Notes: generated by a model from the sequence alone, not told the origin. DNA of 64,000 bases from Hermodice carunculata (GCA_964020975.1 OZ026630.1:23115712-23179711); one strand, 5' to 3'; positions 26,240 through 39,545 are shown, counted from the stretch's first letter. A program made the numbers and translations.

Positions 26240-26493
26240 GGGATGGTTCAGCATTTTCATCATTTTTGAATTAGTACTTACAGTACGCAAGGGGGGGTTA
26301 AATGGGTCTGTACACTTTCACAGGATATGGAAAATGATGGTCAATTGTTGGCCTGTTTTGCGCAATTTTGCTATGATTTTGGGGGGGGGGGGATCATCAT
26401 TTTTAAAGTACTAATTTGGGGGGAGGGAGGGGGGTCATGAAATTTATTACCCTAAGTACTAATTCAAAAATGATGATAATGTTGAACCATCCC
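26240..26493. mobile_element. PIF/Harbinger-like MITE, 254 bp
   Basis: The terminal inverted repeats are about 41 bp: GGGATGGTTCAGCATTTTCA and onward at the left, and its near-complement ending CCATCCC at the right. TTA is duplicated on both sides (26237-26239 and 26494-26496), as in Harbinger integration. The interior is non-coding with G-runs at 26380-26391 and 26418-26433. Confidence 0.8.
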
Positions 26494-27127
26494 TTATTGA
26501 GTCACCACTTTTCAACATTAAAGCTGAGTTGGTTTATTGGTGTGTGTGAGTGCATGCGAGAGTGCATATGGGTTAATCAATCTTAAGGATTGATGCAGTT
26601 AACGTACCCAACACTGAGTTAGTATAGTCTTTCTGATTGGTGGACATCAACCAACTTATTTTATTCATTTCAAGAAATTCTTGCCATAGGTTAGCAAGTA
26701 TGTAATTTACTTTCAGTCTTTCATTCAATCATTTTGGCAGTATTTCATTTAAATTAATACTAAAATCATGAAATTCCCCACCTCCTTTCCCCTTCACTAC
26801 CTGTACGCACTCTGAGCCTTTGTTGCATAGTGTGCAGGCTGTCACTGTCGGAAACAATGAGAGCAAATATAAAGTCACCTAGTATCAGACGGGCAAGTTC
26901 TTTCCCCCAAAACTAGAAAGTATTTGTACCAAATGATTTTGTCAAAATTCGAAAGTAATGATTAAAAATTTTACGTACTCTCTACGTAACAAATTTTCTG
27001 TCACACCTATTTGGTGCCAACTTTTTTTACATTTAACACCTGAACTGCCTTTTCGTGCAAGTGGATGTGTCTGTGTGTGTGAGTGCATGCAAGGAGAACT
27101 CGAGTGAAGTGTCATCTAGCCATGACA

Positions 27128-27872
27128 CGATAATATACTCCCATGCCCAAGATCACTTATATATGAGCCTCCCTGAAGAGTGTATCTCCAAGGCATTTGG
27201 CGTGGTTTGAAAATGGGGAGCACATATAAACCCTGAGTTCAGCTCTGCACATTTATAATCCTAATTTGCAAATTTATCTATTATTTTTAAAAAATGCATT
27301 AAAAATCAGAAAATGATAGCAGCACCGTGGCAATGTAATATGCACTAACACACATCATGTCAGTAAAGTCAACCAAATTTCAATATCTTATGCTGGAAAA
27401 CATGAGACTACTTGAAGATACAAGTTCAGCCCCTTCCATAAATATTAACATGTATGTTTACCAATCATTAAAAAAAAAAATCCGAAAAAATCAGAAAATG
27501 ACAGCAGTATTATGCCAATGTAATATCCCCTAGCCTAGACCATGCCAATGAAGTGTGCCAAATTTCAAAGGGATCCAATGAAAAACAAGGGACTAGTTGC
27601 GGATACAAGTTCAGCCCCATCCATAAATATGATTGTGTATATTTACCTAGGATCTGTAAAATTTAAATGAATCATTAAAAATCAGAAAATGAAAGCAGTG
27701 ACACAGCAATGTAATATGCACTGGCCTACATCATGCCAGTTAAGTGTGCACAGTTTGAAACGGATCCAATGAATATCCTGGGACTAGTTGCGCTTACAAG
27801 TTCAGGTTACGGACGGACAGACAGACAGAAGGATGGACATAAGGATTCCAATATACTCCCTGCGGGAGTATT
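27128..27872. mobile_element. Modular repeat with AATATACTCCC ends and three tandem units
   Basis: The ends read AATATACTCCC (about 27132) and GGGAGTATT (about 27862). Inside, three units of about 180 bp each contain ATCAGAAAATG(A)-AGCA, CAATGTAATAT and ACAAGTTCAG (from about 27305, 27485 and 27675). A GGACGGACAGACAGACAGAA run precedes the right end. Non-coding. Confidence 0.6.
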
Positions 27873-28154
27873 AAAAGAGAGTTAAATGATGACTCCACTA
27901 TGGTAACAGGGCAGCATAAGTAGTCTGAAATGACTGATTCTGCAGACATTTGAGTGCCCCGTTTTCCAGACGGTTATCACTTATTCTATGCCACCATTCA
28001 CCTGGAGTTTTCTAGAACTGCCATTTACCCTTCCCAACTGAAGCAATTTGAGCCTCAATATATGTTTAATGTCCCAGTTATGTGAAGAACCTTTTGTGAA
28101 AGCAAGTGAGTTTATTTAGCCATATAAATGACTTAATGTGGAGAACGCAAACTA

Positions 28155-29480
28155 GAAACAAGAGGGCTGTGTGAACAGCCCATGCTCAGCTGATCTTGAC
28201 ATTCATCACACTTGCAGCTCTATGAACTTGGGAAAGGATCAAGGTCACCCATGTTCTGAGCAAGTCTGACCATTATAAAAGAACACTAACATGTGCAACA
28301 TCAAGGTTCAAGTTGTTCTCAAGTTATAATGAAGAGTAAAATTCATGTATGTTGCACTGTGACCCCAGAAACGATGTCAAAGTCATTCATGTACATGTAT
28401 TGTCTGAGCATGACCTTCATACAAAAACATTAACATGTGCAGCATCACAGTACTAACCCAAAACAGATCTCAAGTTAAGTAAACAGTAAATTTCGTGTCA
28501 GTTGTCCTGTGAATTAGCATTAGAATGTCTATTGACTTACATAGTAATCAATAGGAAAGCTGCATTGACCGATAAGTACCCGAGTTGAAAATACTTATAA
28601 ATAGGAATCTAGAGCAGTGCCACCTAGTAAACAACTTTGTTTGACCCTTCCACAAGAACATATCCATCACATTTCACCTTTATATGAGTGACAGTTCTGA
28701 GAACAAGTGAAAAATAGCAAAACCATACAAAAAAATTCATAAAAAAAAAGAAAAAATTGCAGTGCCACCTGGTGAACAAATTGGGAACTAGATGTCCCTG
28801 GGAGTGTCTATGTACGATGTCAAAACAATTGGGTGAGCAGTTTCAGAGGTGAAGAGTTTTTAAGGTTTGCTCCAAAAAAGAACAAAAAAATTCATAAAAA
28901 TTCCAAAAATCAATAGAGTGTGACCATTGGAACAAACTTAGTAGAGATCCACCCAAGGCACATCCCCACCAAGTTTGAAGTAAATCTGGCCAAAATTATT
29001 TAAGTTATAACCATTACAAGAAATTCACATGTTAAACTTTCCTATTAAAACTTCTGTAAAGATTTTTGAAAAAAAAAAATCATGAAAAAATCCAAAATTC
29101 ATTGGAACATGACCATTTGGACAAACCTGGTAGACACCCACCCAAGCTACATCCCCACCAAGTTTGAAGTTAATCTGGATAACGGTTTTGGAGAAGAAGT
29201 CAAAAATGTGAATTAGCATTAGAATACTCATTGATTTCCATAGTAATCAACAGGAAAACTGCATTGACCGATAAGTACCCAAATTGAAAAAAAATCGTTA
29301 AAAATCAGGAATCCTCACCATTCCCACATAGTGAACAACTTTGTTTGACCCTTCCACAAGGAACATATCCACCACGTTTCAGCTTAATCTGAGTGACGGT
29401 TCTGGAGAAGAAGTCGAAAATAGCTGTAACACCCAAAAATTCATAAAAAATTAGAAAAAAATTGCAGCGCAATTAAAGGC
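28155..29480. mobile_element. Modular repeat, palindromic GGGCTGTGTGAACAGCCC head
   Basis: The head AACAAGAGGGCTGTGTGAAC with ACAGCCCATGCTCAGCTGAT starts a non-coding array of modules (CACCAAGTTTGAAGT-AATCTGG, GGAGAAGAAGTC-AAAAT, GTGCCACCTGGTGAAC) repeated several times. The right limit is unclear. Confidence 0.55.
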
Positions 29481-29499
29481 GTTGCACCTGATAACCAAC

Positions 29500-31680
29500 C
29501 TGGACAACTTTGTGAAGCCACCACTGGGTACCCATGAAGAGCGAAGTGCGGTTGCATCGGCACACCAGCTACTACGTTGCCATTTTCACTCTTTCCGGTC
29601 ATGAAAACGGAAGATAAATAGTGAAAGTATCTGGGCAACACAGGCGTCGGCGACAGTAATGTAAGTGTGTTGTGCACTGTACCCTTGGAAACGCACTGAG
29701 ACTTTATTCAACATGGGGAATAACAGATAAGGAACACATGCATGTATGGTTTTACCATATGCAAGTAAGGAATATGTACTTTATTCACATGTATACGGAG
29801 TGGTATGAGTAACGTTGGTCGTGGGATACTGGCCTTGTGGTATTACTACACAAGCAGCATCGGTGCTCTCGCACTCAGAATATTTTCATACGCCTGTGTA
29901 CTTGAGAGCCATGGCCCAGAAAACTATCCTGAACTATTCAGTAGTTCAAGGCCCAAAGGCACATTGACTTTCATTTTAGGATTAAATTCAGGATCAGATT
30001 GAACTCTTTGTGAATATGGCCCCTGGAGTTTTAGACACAGAACCATACTGTGTCTGCAACTCCTCCCACACACAGAGAGTCTGCATGGGCAAGATGCTGG
30101 AAAGAAGCTCAGCAGTGGGGGCTGACGACACCATCCAGCTGGAATGCACCAGACAAATAGGCCTAGGCTTTGCCAAAAATTGGAGGAGCAACAATGACTG
30201 TTGTTGCCTCCTGATAGGGCAGGTGGCCACCAAACCAGAGGGACCCATAGCCATGGCAGGGGTAGGTGCAAGCCCCAAAGTGCATTGTCCCCCGCCACGG
30301 CACAAGTCACCAAAGAGGCAACCCACTCCCAACAGAAGGTTGACCAACCACCAGATCGGCCTCCATTGGGGAAGACACAGAACTAGGAGACAGTGTCTCC
30401 AAAGAAACTGTCTCAGCAATGGGGCTTAAGCAGCTCAGAGCACCACTCTGTTACCATCTGCTCCACCCTCTGGAAGCTGGGCGTCCAAGTCAGGCCAAGG
30501 CCTAGACTTAAGAAGGTGAAGCACCCAGAAACTGGTCTTTGCGCCACACCTTACCTTCCCCAGAAGGAGAAGAACAGTGGCGGTGCCTCTTCTTCCTCTT
30601 GTTCATCCTATGGCGGCAGCGCGAATGCTTGTGACCAGGGGAAGGTGTCCGAGGAGAAAGCAGCTGCCAGGCCAACTCATCTCAAGCACCCCACCCCCCA
30701 CCCCCACCGCATAACCATGATGCTGGAGCCCCCGCCACCTAGGACAACAATAGGGTTGGAGGCCTGGGGCTTGGAAGGCACGTAATCATCTGCCATCACC
30801 ATGGTGGGGCCCAACAGAGGCCAACGCCCTTACTGCACTAGCCACAGAAGGCTTGAGTGGCTGCCCCACCCAAGCCTTCTGATGAAGCCTGTGATGATGA
30901 CTAGGCAACACTCTCAGAGGCGACAAGGAGTCAGGGGAGAAAGGAGGAATGCTCCCATGCTGCCCGGAGGAAAAGGAGTGCTCCGACCTCTATCAACTTT
31001 CTCCAAACGTGACACACATGGCATTCACCTTCCCAAACAACAGTTGGACAGAGGCCTCTGCCTGTACAGCCAAAGCTTGCCCTCGCAGGGCCCAGCAAGA
31101 AAAACCTGGTGGATTGACTGGTCAAGGAGGCCTTGAGCCTCAAATTGCGGTTCAGTGGCCCCATTGCGAGGCACCAAGGCCTCCCAGGCACAACATGCCT
31201 CCGCACATCGGCACCCCCATCTTGCAGACCTAACATCTGCCTGATGGACTTTCTGCCACTGGAAAGAACTCCACTTCCGACAAACGTCGCCAAGACTCAC
31301 TCAGTGCTGAACACTCCGCTCTTGCACGTGCAAGAGCGACAAGCAGGATGGTCCTCCCAGTACGCTATCTTGTGGTGGTTGGTGTCCCCCAGACATCCAA
31401 CTCCACGTCCAAATTTATCTTGACCAAGTCAGCAAACCAAGCCGGCAAGAGGACCAGGTACCAAGGATACCTGTCAATTACCACATGATGAGAAAAGAGA
31501 CAAGACCACAAAAAAAGCAGAAAAACGGGAGCTTCCAAACAACGCACGTCCACCATAAACCCCGGTAAGGGACGCCACTGTAGGAAATTGAATTGTGCAT
31601 GCTCACTAATACAAATCACTACCACCAGGAGTGCTGTGCCACCCCACAGGGCCTGGGGGGGGGGGGGGTCAATGAAGCAG
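29500..31680. other. GC-rich decayed block of unknown origin
   Basis: The base composition jumps well above its neighbours, and codon-like frames on both strands are long for this window (30010-30429, 30393-30785, 30801-31136 plus; 29994-30419, 30931-31293 minus). One plus frame has a Ser-rich stretch (GGASSSSCSSYGGS). No domain is recognisable. It is probably an old, broken mobile element of unknown family, since it lies between repeats in intron 2, but this is inference. A run of 14 G lies near 31656-31669. Confidence 0.35.
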
Positions 31681-32165
31681 CATAGTATGGCACTGGACCC
31701 ACTGATTTTTCAATGGGGGTCTTCGCAAAGCACCTAAGTGCGTGCAAACCAGCTTCAGTGACCTATATAGTGTTGTACTGTGTCCTTAATACCATGACTT
31801 TTTTTTGTGCAACCTAATACATTATGCCTTTTTGTTGGGACATGAATGAGTATCCTGAAATGGTATTGTTGTATTTATAAAGATTAATTTTGCCTGCCCC
31901 CACTAAACTAGGATTCAACTTCAGTCAGGTAAAATTTTCTGCCAGTAGCTCACCTGTTTTCCACATGCCCATTCTACACAGTCTAAAGAATTTATTCTCT
32001 GTGTTGGTGCTGTAATCAGTAATGTGGTTAGTGTCCCAGAAATCTAATAAGTTATATTCCAGTTTCATGAGGCAGGAGTTCTTGTACTATGCTTGAAACC
32101 AATATGTTCATACTTCTCCTCATGGAACAGAGAAATAACAACAACAACAACAACAAAGTTTGTTA

Positions 32166-32315
<150 letters not shown>

Positions 32316-32715
32316 TTAGTTGGCACAGTGTTATAAATAAGGTAGTTTACACAGTCTACTCTAATCTCTTAAATCAGAGTGACAGCTGACAGCAAGAACC
32401 TCTGCACATTAGCACTAACAGTTGTGGTGAAAATAGATTCTTTGCTTTTATGTGTCCTGTTTTCATAATGGGGAGATACTGTCAGGACAAAACAAAACAA
32501 CCTTTAATATGTTTGTTTTTTTGGTTTTGTTTTGTTTTGTTTTTTTATATTTGGATTAACAGCAATATTTCTTTTCCTGGCAAAGATATAAATGTGTACT
32601 TGTTACTTGGAGATTATATGGGAAAGACATCAACAAAAGAAAAACAAAAGAAAAACAAACACAAAAACAAAAAAAAAAAAACAAACAAAAGAAAAACAAA
32701 AACAAAAACAAAAAA

Positions 32716-33607
32716 ACAAGAGGCCCATAGGCCTACTGCTCTGCTGGCACCATGGCAATATTGCCCCTGTTTATTTCAAAATTGTGAGTTCTCAAGTGGC
32801 TTCTGAACACATAAAGCTTATGTATATTTAGTGTATAAAATGTCCACCACATGGTACTTCGCTCCACATGTAATCATAGCTAATTTGTGCAATTCCTGTG
32901 ATGGATATTGTTGCATGTGCCAAGACAACAATGAGTGAGTCCTTAACTTTGTCCTCAGTGACCTTAGAACAGAAGATGAAGGTCACCCAGATAATGTAAT
33001 ACAAGAGGCCCATAGGCCCGGTGCTGTGCTGACATTGCCATTGATGTCCAAGCTACACCCTGCCATTACAAAATCACCTCTTTCAACTTTACAGGCATGG
33101 TGACCTCACAAATATAGGTCAAGGTCACTGATATTAAATTGAATTCTAGCTTTGGATATTGTCTGTATACCCTATTAATTTGGAAAGTCTAATCCAATTA
33201 CTTTTCACGATATGGAATTGTATATCTTAAAATACATTTTGGCTCATAATTTCTGTCAAATTATAGGTGGCACCACTAGTATCACCAGCAACTTAGACTT
33301 TGACCTCCCCCACCATCCCACCGAATTGAGTGAAGATCTGAGTGAAGATCTGCCAAAAATTAAAGATGCTAGATTGTTCACAAGATTTTCATATTTTGAC
33401 CCCTATATTACATAATAATGTAGGTGGTGCCACTCATATCAAAAGGGGCCTAGATTTTCATACATTCTATGAGTCCTGAAAGTTATATTGGGCTAAACTT
33501 GAAAACTGTGGACTATATGGCACTAACGAGCAAAAGTTTACGGACAGACAGACAGACAGACATGAGCGGTCGCATTAGCTCTGCGACCTTTGGCCAGCAG
33601 AGCTAAA
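32716..33607. mobile_element. Two adjacent modular repeats with GAGGCCCATAGGCC heads
   Basis: Heads occur at about 32718 (ACAAGAGGCCCATAGGCC) and 33002 (same motif), the second copy nested or abutting the first. The tail GACCTTTGGCCAGCAGAGCT at about 33587-33606 is that of the 21.8-23.1 kb element, with a GACAGACAGACAGACA run before it. Non-coding. Confidence 0.65.
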
Positions 33608-34669
33608 AACAAAATACCCTGTGACTATCCCCTTGCCCATGTTCAGTGCAACATAGATGTCATGTAATTTTGTCTTCTTATACATTACCAGATTTGGGTA
33701 ATGTTCTGTGTCTGTGTATGTACTTCACCACACTATGTGTACATGGTATATGTCAATAAAGTTTATTCATCCATTTCCTTGTGTGTTTTTGCTTTACGGT
33801 ACACGACCCTGTGAATTGATCAGTTCTGGAATTTGGCAAGGTGGACATACTTATTATGTATGATAATTTTTCAAAATCATTTACTTCATATAGCATCACA
33901 AATTTTGTTTGACAAGTATAAGCAGTTATACCAAGTTCACATAAAGTTATTGTTATTACCGTTTACATACAAGTTTATTCACAATGGAAAATATAATGAA
34001 CATCTCCCAGATGTTCTCAGAATCAAACATAAAAATAAACTGTACACTAGAAACGTTTCTTCTGATAATCACTGGACATTGCCATAAGTATGATGGGGAT
34101 TTTCTTGCTTAATATTTTTTTTTCTTATTGCAGTATAAACGTTCATTGTTTACTGCATATTAGTACAATTTTGTGAATTATTAGAGAAGTGTGATTGATT
34201 TGCAGGACTAAATCAAGTGTCAAACTTGGTCATATCAGGTGTCATAGTAGGACTGTTCTTTAGATTGCAGAGGAGAGATCCTGACCTCATTCTCAAGATC
34301 AATTAAAGGAAATTAGTTTCTGCTGCAACCTAAGATGGATTATATGTGTAGGAACAAGAAGCTTTGGGATTATGAGTGAGCAGAGTCCCTAAGTTAATGA
34401 CCTTGAGACCCTGATAATGTGGTCGAGGTCACCCATATACAAACATAAGCTTGCATTTCTGGTGATGCATACTCTGAGTACATCTGCTTCACTTTCACCA
34501 CATTTGTCTCCAGATATTTATCTCAAAAAGTCAAATGCTCTGTAACATTTCCATGCATGTACATCATAAATACCAGAAATCTATTACCCAAGTTTTACTC
34601 TCTCAATGTCTGTTCCTGTAAGGTATGGGCAGCAAATTCCTTGACAGGTTTTTTGATCCTCTAACTATA

Positions 34670-35770
34670 TTTCAAACAAGAGGACTGTGGCTGTTCTGTG
34701 CTCAGCTGACCCTACATGCACAGACTAAAGTGGTCCTATGAACTTCAGAATGATATCAAGGTTACCTTTATTTGAAACCATCATCAGTGTTACTTGCTAA
34801 CATGAACATATCCCATAACCGATTTCTCTGAATTTTGATAACATGTTGACAATCAGAAAATGACAGCACCACCATGTAGTGAACAAACTTGGTGGAGCTT
34901 AGTCCATGTATATTCCCAACAAGACTAAATACTTATGCTTTTGGAGATAAGGCCAAGTAAAGTGAACGCACACAAAAATTCTTTAAACAGTGAAAAATAA
35001 TCATAGCACCACTTGTTAAACAAATAGAGGTCTAGAGGTCTCCAGATGTATCCCTATGCAATTTCAGTGCAATTGCATTGGTGGTTTTTGAGAAGATTTT
35101 TATCAAAACTAGTAAAGTTCTACCCAAGGTACATCCCCACCAAGTTTGAAGTGAATCTAGTTTACTGCTTTGGAGAAGAGGTCACAAATGTGCCTTACCA
35201 TTGCAATCCCCATTGACTTGCATCATAATCAGTCGGAATATATGCATTAACTGATATATCCCCAAAGTGAAAAAAAAATCGTCAAAAATTAAGAGATGTA
35301 GAATATCAACACCTAGAGAACACCTAGTTTCAACCTTCCACAAACTACATTTCCACAAAGTTTCAAAAGAATCTAAGGGACAGTTTGGAAAAGAAGTCAA
35401 AAATAGCTTAACATACAGAAATTCATAAAAAAAAATTGCAGTGCCACATAGTGAACAAATTAAGGTCTACAGGTCCCCAGAAGTGTTCCTAAGCAATTTC
35501 AAAGCAGTTGGCTTGGCACTTTTGGAGAATATTTTTAAAGATTTTGCAAAAAAATGAGCCCCTGAAAATTAATTAAAAATTCAAAAATCTTTGGGCGGTG
35601 AACATCTGAAGATGACAGACCCACCCAAGGTACATCCACACCAAGTTTGAAAACACTATTGCCTGTGGTTTTGGAGCTGTCGAAAACGTGAAATGTGAAT
35701 GGATGGATGACAGATCACCACACATCTTATAAGCTCAGCTGACTGACAAGTCACGTGAGCTAAAAAAAAA
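34670..35770. mobile_element. Modular repeat, GAGGACTGTGGCTGTTCTGTG head
   Basis: It begins AACAAGAGGACTGTGGCTGT, then GCTCAGCTGACC, and ends AAGCTCAGCTGACTGACAAG before an A-run. The internal modules are those of the 28.2 kb element (CCACCAAGTTTGAAGTGAAT, GGAGAAGAGGTC). Non-coding. Confidence 0.6.
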
Positions 35771-36044
35771 AATCCTGTCAGTGATTGTGACTTTCAAATT
35801 TTATAGGGTTATCACCAACCCAAATATGGTATCACATGAAAGTCTAATCTGACAAAGTTTGATCAACATTCATCCAATCCTTTTTAAGTTATCACAAAAT
35901 ACAGACATAACAGCCTAGAATGGGTGTACCCTGGAGTACGTGGAAATGAACCCACTTTTATTATAAACATCTTCTGCCAGTAGATGTCACCTGTGGATGT
36001 GACAACATCTTCAATACATGTGCCTTTGAAACGTGCATGTATAT

Positions 36045-36295
36045 GGCAAGCCGTTATAAAACTTAATCAGATTTATGGATGTCCAATTTTGGAAATCAAA
36101 TATTGAATTCTTGATATCAATAATTATTTACGGATATCCAAAGTAATTTTTTATATCAAGAATTCATTTACTGACATCAATAAATGATTTTTGGATATGA
36201 AAAAAATCAATTTTGGTTATCGATAAATCATTTTTGGATATCCAAAATTCAATTTTAGACAACCATAAATCTGCCTAAATGCTAAAATGGCTTGC
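36045..36295. repeat. Fold-back element, copy 1
   Basis: The left arm GGCAAGCCGTTATAAAACTT with AATCAGATTTATGGAT is complementary to the right arm ending CTAAAATGGCTTGC. Between them, short palindromes based on GGATATCC and CAAAATTCAATTTTG repeat several times, so that much of the 250 bp can fold on itself. Non-coding. Confidence 0.8.
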
Positions 36296-36359
36296 TGTTT
36301 TATTGGGAGCAAATAACTATATATCACCGACATGACAGGCTAAAATTAACAGAAATATG

Positions 36360-36527
36360 ACAAGCCGTTTTAACTTTTAATCAGATTTATGGATATCCAA
36401 AACTGAATTTTGGATATCCATAAATCAATTTTGGATATCAAAAATTGAATTTTGGGTATCAAAAATTGATATCCTAAATTGAATTTTGGATATCCATAAA
36501 GCTGATTAAATGTTAAAATGGCTTGCC
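36360..36527. repeat. Fold-back element, copy 2
   Basis: Same ends as copy 1 (CAAGCCGTTTTAACTTTTAA left; TTAAAATGGCTTGCC right) in the same orientation, only 64 bp further on. It is shorter, with fewer internal GGATATCC units. Confidence 0.8.
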
Positions 36528-36619
36528 ACGCATGCATCTGTAACTGATAATAGGAACAACTGCATAATTTGTATGTAAGAATCTTATCAGCTCTTCGCTT
36601 GCTATGGGCACTCTTTCTT

Positions 36620-36654
<35 letters not shown>

Positions 36655-37984
36655 CCTTCCGAGCTTGCTTGCTTGCATTCTATTTCTTTCTTTCTCCTGT
36701 CTTCTCTTATTATATCTCATCTTATTACAATCACCTCTTTTTGGGAGGGGGGCTGCAGGCTGTGCTCCAGCTTGGATATTTTAAAACTATAAATTTCAGT
36801 TATACTGGTGATAGTGGGCAACTAGAAAAGTGACTGTCGCAAAATGCCAACCATAACACATTTTAATTCTGCTGGTACTGGTGAGGGTACAGGAACCTAA
36901 CAACAATACTCCTCACATGTGGTATTGGAGTGCCTTTTAGTGGCTTTCATAGGTGCAGTTGGGTCACAATCTTTAGCTGAACCAAGCAACCTATGAGAGT
37001 CCTTCACTTACTGTCGATTAAATGTCTCTTTTGGAAGTGCCAGACTATTAAAGGTAGGCAGCTCCTGCTAAGTATAGTGCACATGTGGAGCATCTGTATT
37101 TGCTTAACAGCTAAGCTAACATCTGAGGACTGAGTTCAACTTCACCAAATTTCCTTACTTAGTATTTAATCACCTCTACCCTGAAGCTATGTCTTGTGCC
37201 TTCACAATGCACAAAGAATCTCATACCCTGACTTTAATAGACTCTTAAAAGTAATTTCATTCCTTCATTTTTTATTTTGGGACTTATATTCTTTTGTGTT
37301 TCACCAAGTCATCCTCTTTAATTTCAATAAAATTGTCACAGCCTATACAAGGCAATTGATTTACTCTTAGGCCCTGTCAAGTTACAACCTAGATCATTTC
37401 AGAGTTGGTTTTCAAAATGTGAATAATAAGACATAACTCAGCATAAAAACATATACATGTACCAGTAATCTGTATTTATCTACCTGTACTTTTTAAGACA
37501 GCTTGTAATGTGTGTCACTTGACTAGCTATGTCATCACTCCAGCTTTTCAATCAATGATCTGGTTTCCACAAAGGACAGATTTTTTTTTCTGACCTTTCC
37601 TGTTGCTTCAGTTTCTTGACAAAGCATAGGTCTCTTGCTGGGGTGACTGTTGTTTTGTCCTGAATTGTTTATTTTGGTCTACTAAATGTGGTACATGTAT
37701 CATGGTATCCAACACATGAACTGGAAACTTACAATGTTCATGTATGTTTCAGTAAACATAAGCCAGACTTGCATTTGTGTCAGTACAAGAATATGCAGTA
37801 TGATTTTATAAGCAGATTATGAATGGTACATGATGCTCAACACTTTAGAACAATTGGAAACGTGCAATCATCAGAGACTGATGAGGGCAATTTGTGCGAT
37901 GTTTAACGTATAATTTGATGAGAATCTTTTGACTCAGTACTTCTAGCTCAGAAACCAGGAATGTCAGCATTTGGAAAAAAAAAA

Positions 37985-38410
37985 TATAACAAAGACCTGG
38001 TCACCATGGGCCCCACATGCGTCCGATTTTTTAGTCATGTGACATTTACCTTGAGATCAAGGACTCCTAATTACAATCCCAAGTGAAATCCTAATTTCGT
38101 TCCTATTGTGAGCAAGTTTGAACTTTCATTAAATGGTTCTTGAGTTATTACATGAAAAACCAATTTTGTTCAAATAGACATGTGACCTTGACCTTGAGTC
38201 AAGATCACCCATTTTCAATCCCAGACAAGGCCCTACATAGATACACATTCTGACAAATTTTGAAGGAAAGGGGATAAGCATTACAAAAGTTTTATCTGGA
38301 AATGAAATCCAGACGGATCCATAGATGAATAACCTGATTACTATAATGGTTCCGGCTAGTGAGGACACAAACGTGACCAGCTCTGGTATATCTGAGCATT
38401 TATAAATGGA
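37985..38410. repeat. Short modular repeat with CATGGGCCC head
   Basis: It starts near ACCTGGTCACCATGGGCCCC and holds GTGACCTTGACCTTGAGTCA modules, ending near GACCAGCTCTGGTATATCT. It resembles the larger modular repeats in layout. Limits are approximate. Confidence 0.4.
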
Positions 38411-38763
38411 CCAACTCTACAAAGCTTGCAAATTTCTTTTTCCCAGTAGGGGCTTAATACCTCAAAAAAATTTTATGCCAGCAGAAGCAGACTTTCTGTC
38501 TTTTCACAGTAGAATATACTACATTGCAGAGTAGGCATCGAGGGCTTTGTTTACAAACAAGGTTTCTACCCAGAATACCAACCTAATGAAATTTAATTTT
38601 CCAATTTTGACCTCCAGGATCGCGCGATGAGATTAAACGGTATTTTGCGGGAAGTGGGACACCACTACCAGCAGGTCATAGACAGCCATATTAAAGTGTA
38701 TAGACGTGAAGAAAGTGGGGAAGTTTGAAAGAGTTATTTTGATGAAGTTAAAGATGTACTGTG

Positions 38764-38884
38764 CCTGAAATATGCCTGTCTGTAATTGCAGGGTACCGGG
38801 CTGCAGCGCTGATACACGCGAATAGTCAAATCTTGACAAATATCCATGGACGTGTGGGGTTATGTTCCACAGTTTCACAGTTGA
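38764..38884 (+). pseudogene. Second THAP-type zinc-finger fragment
   Basis: The frame starting ATGCCTGTCTGTAATTGC gives MPVCNCRVPGCSADTRE, a stop, then LDKYPWTCGVMFHSF. It aligns with the fragment at 15.35 kb (NC-VPGC, KYPW, V-FH-F) and shares leader pieces with it (GCCATATT, GGGAAGTTTGAA). One in-frame stop breaks it. It is probably the 5' end of a related transposon. Confidence 0.5.
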
Positions 38885-39084
38885 TAAGATAAGGTGACAA
38901 AAGGGAGAACTAAGATTTCATTAGGCTGCTATTCTGTGCAAGACTTATGACAGTTCACATTGTCACTCAATGCCACATTGGATTGACAAGTATGTTTTAC
39001 TGAAAAAGAAAAAGTTTCAAAGAAGAGTGAAGCAAACATAGGTGGAAGAAAGGTTTCACACAAAAATGTAAGGGGAATAAGGCA

Positions 39085-39320
39085 AGTTGGAGTACGGATG
39101 TGGTGGTGAGTGAAAATGGAGATGCGTGGACATGTTCAGTATGTGAGAAGCTGTTTACATATGATGATAAAATAATAGAGTGCAATGGTGGCTGTGAAAG
39201 TAATTTTGTGGAAAGTGCATTGAGATAAGTGACATGCAATATGAAATTCCACAGCATCTTGATTGTTTCTGGTTTTGCCCAACTTGCGTCAGCGTAGCTA
39301 AACAATTAGGCAACAAACAA
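39085..39320 (+). pseudogene. PHD-finger fragment, probably LINE ORF1
   Basis: The plus frames read DAWTCSVCEKLFTYDDKIIE then CNGGCESNF, and after a shift of frame KCIEISDMQYEI and CFWFCPTC. C-x2-C, C-x4-C and W-x-C-x2-C spacing fits a PHD zinc finger. Such fingers occur in ORF1 proteins of CR1-type LINEs, and a CR1-like endonuclease and reverse transcriptase follow on the same strand. One frameshift breaks the domain. Confidence 0.6.
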
Positions 39321-39545
39321 AGACACAGTGAATGTCATTCATTGACATCCATAATATAGATTCATACATGAGTATTTGTACACTTATTAGACCCAATGCC
39401 ATCGTTCAATCCTGTGTTTATTCGTTTATTAATATTTTAAACATACTCAGCATTTGAAAACTGATTTAAACAAAATATTTTTATTAATCCTGTACAAAAT
39501 TGGTGGATTTTAGTCATCTGAAATGGCGAATTTGTGGCTGGATAA

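Noticed and set aside
32640-32715. A-rich frame of Lys/Asn/Thr repeats
   Set aside because: Low-complexity AAAC tract before a modular repeat.
37870-37905. CTGATGAG as a second hammerhead core
   Set aside because: No GAAA core or cleavage triplet follows in pairing position.
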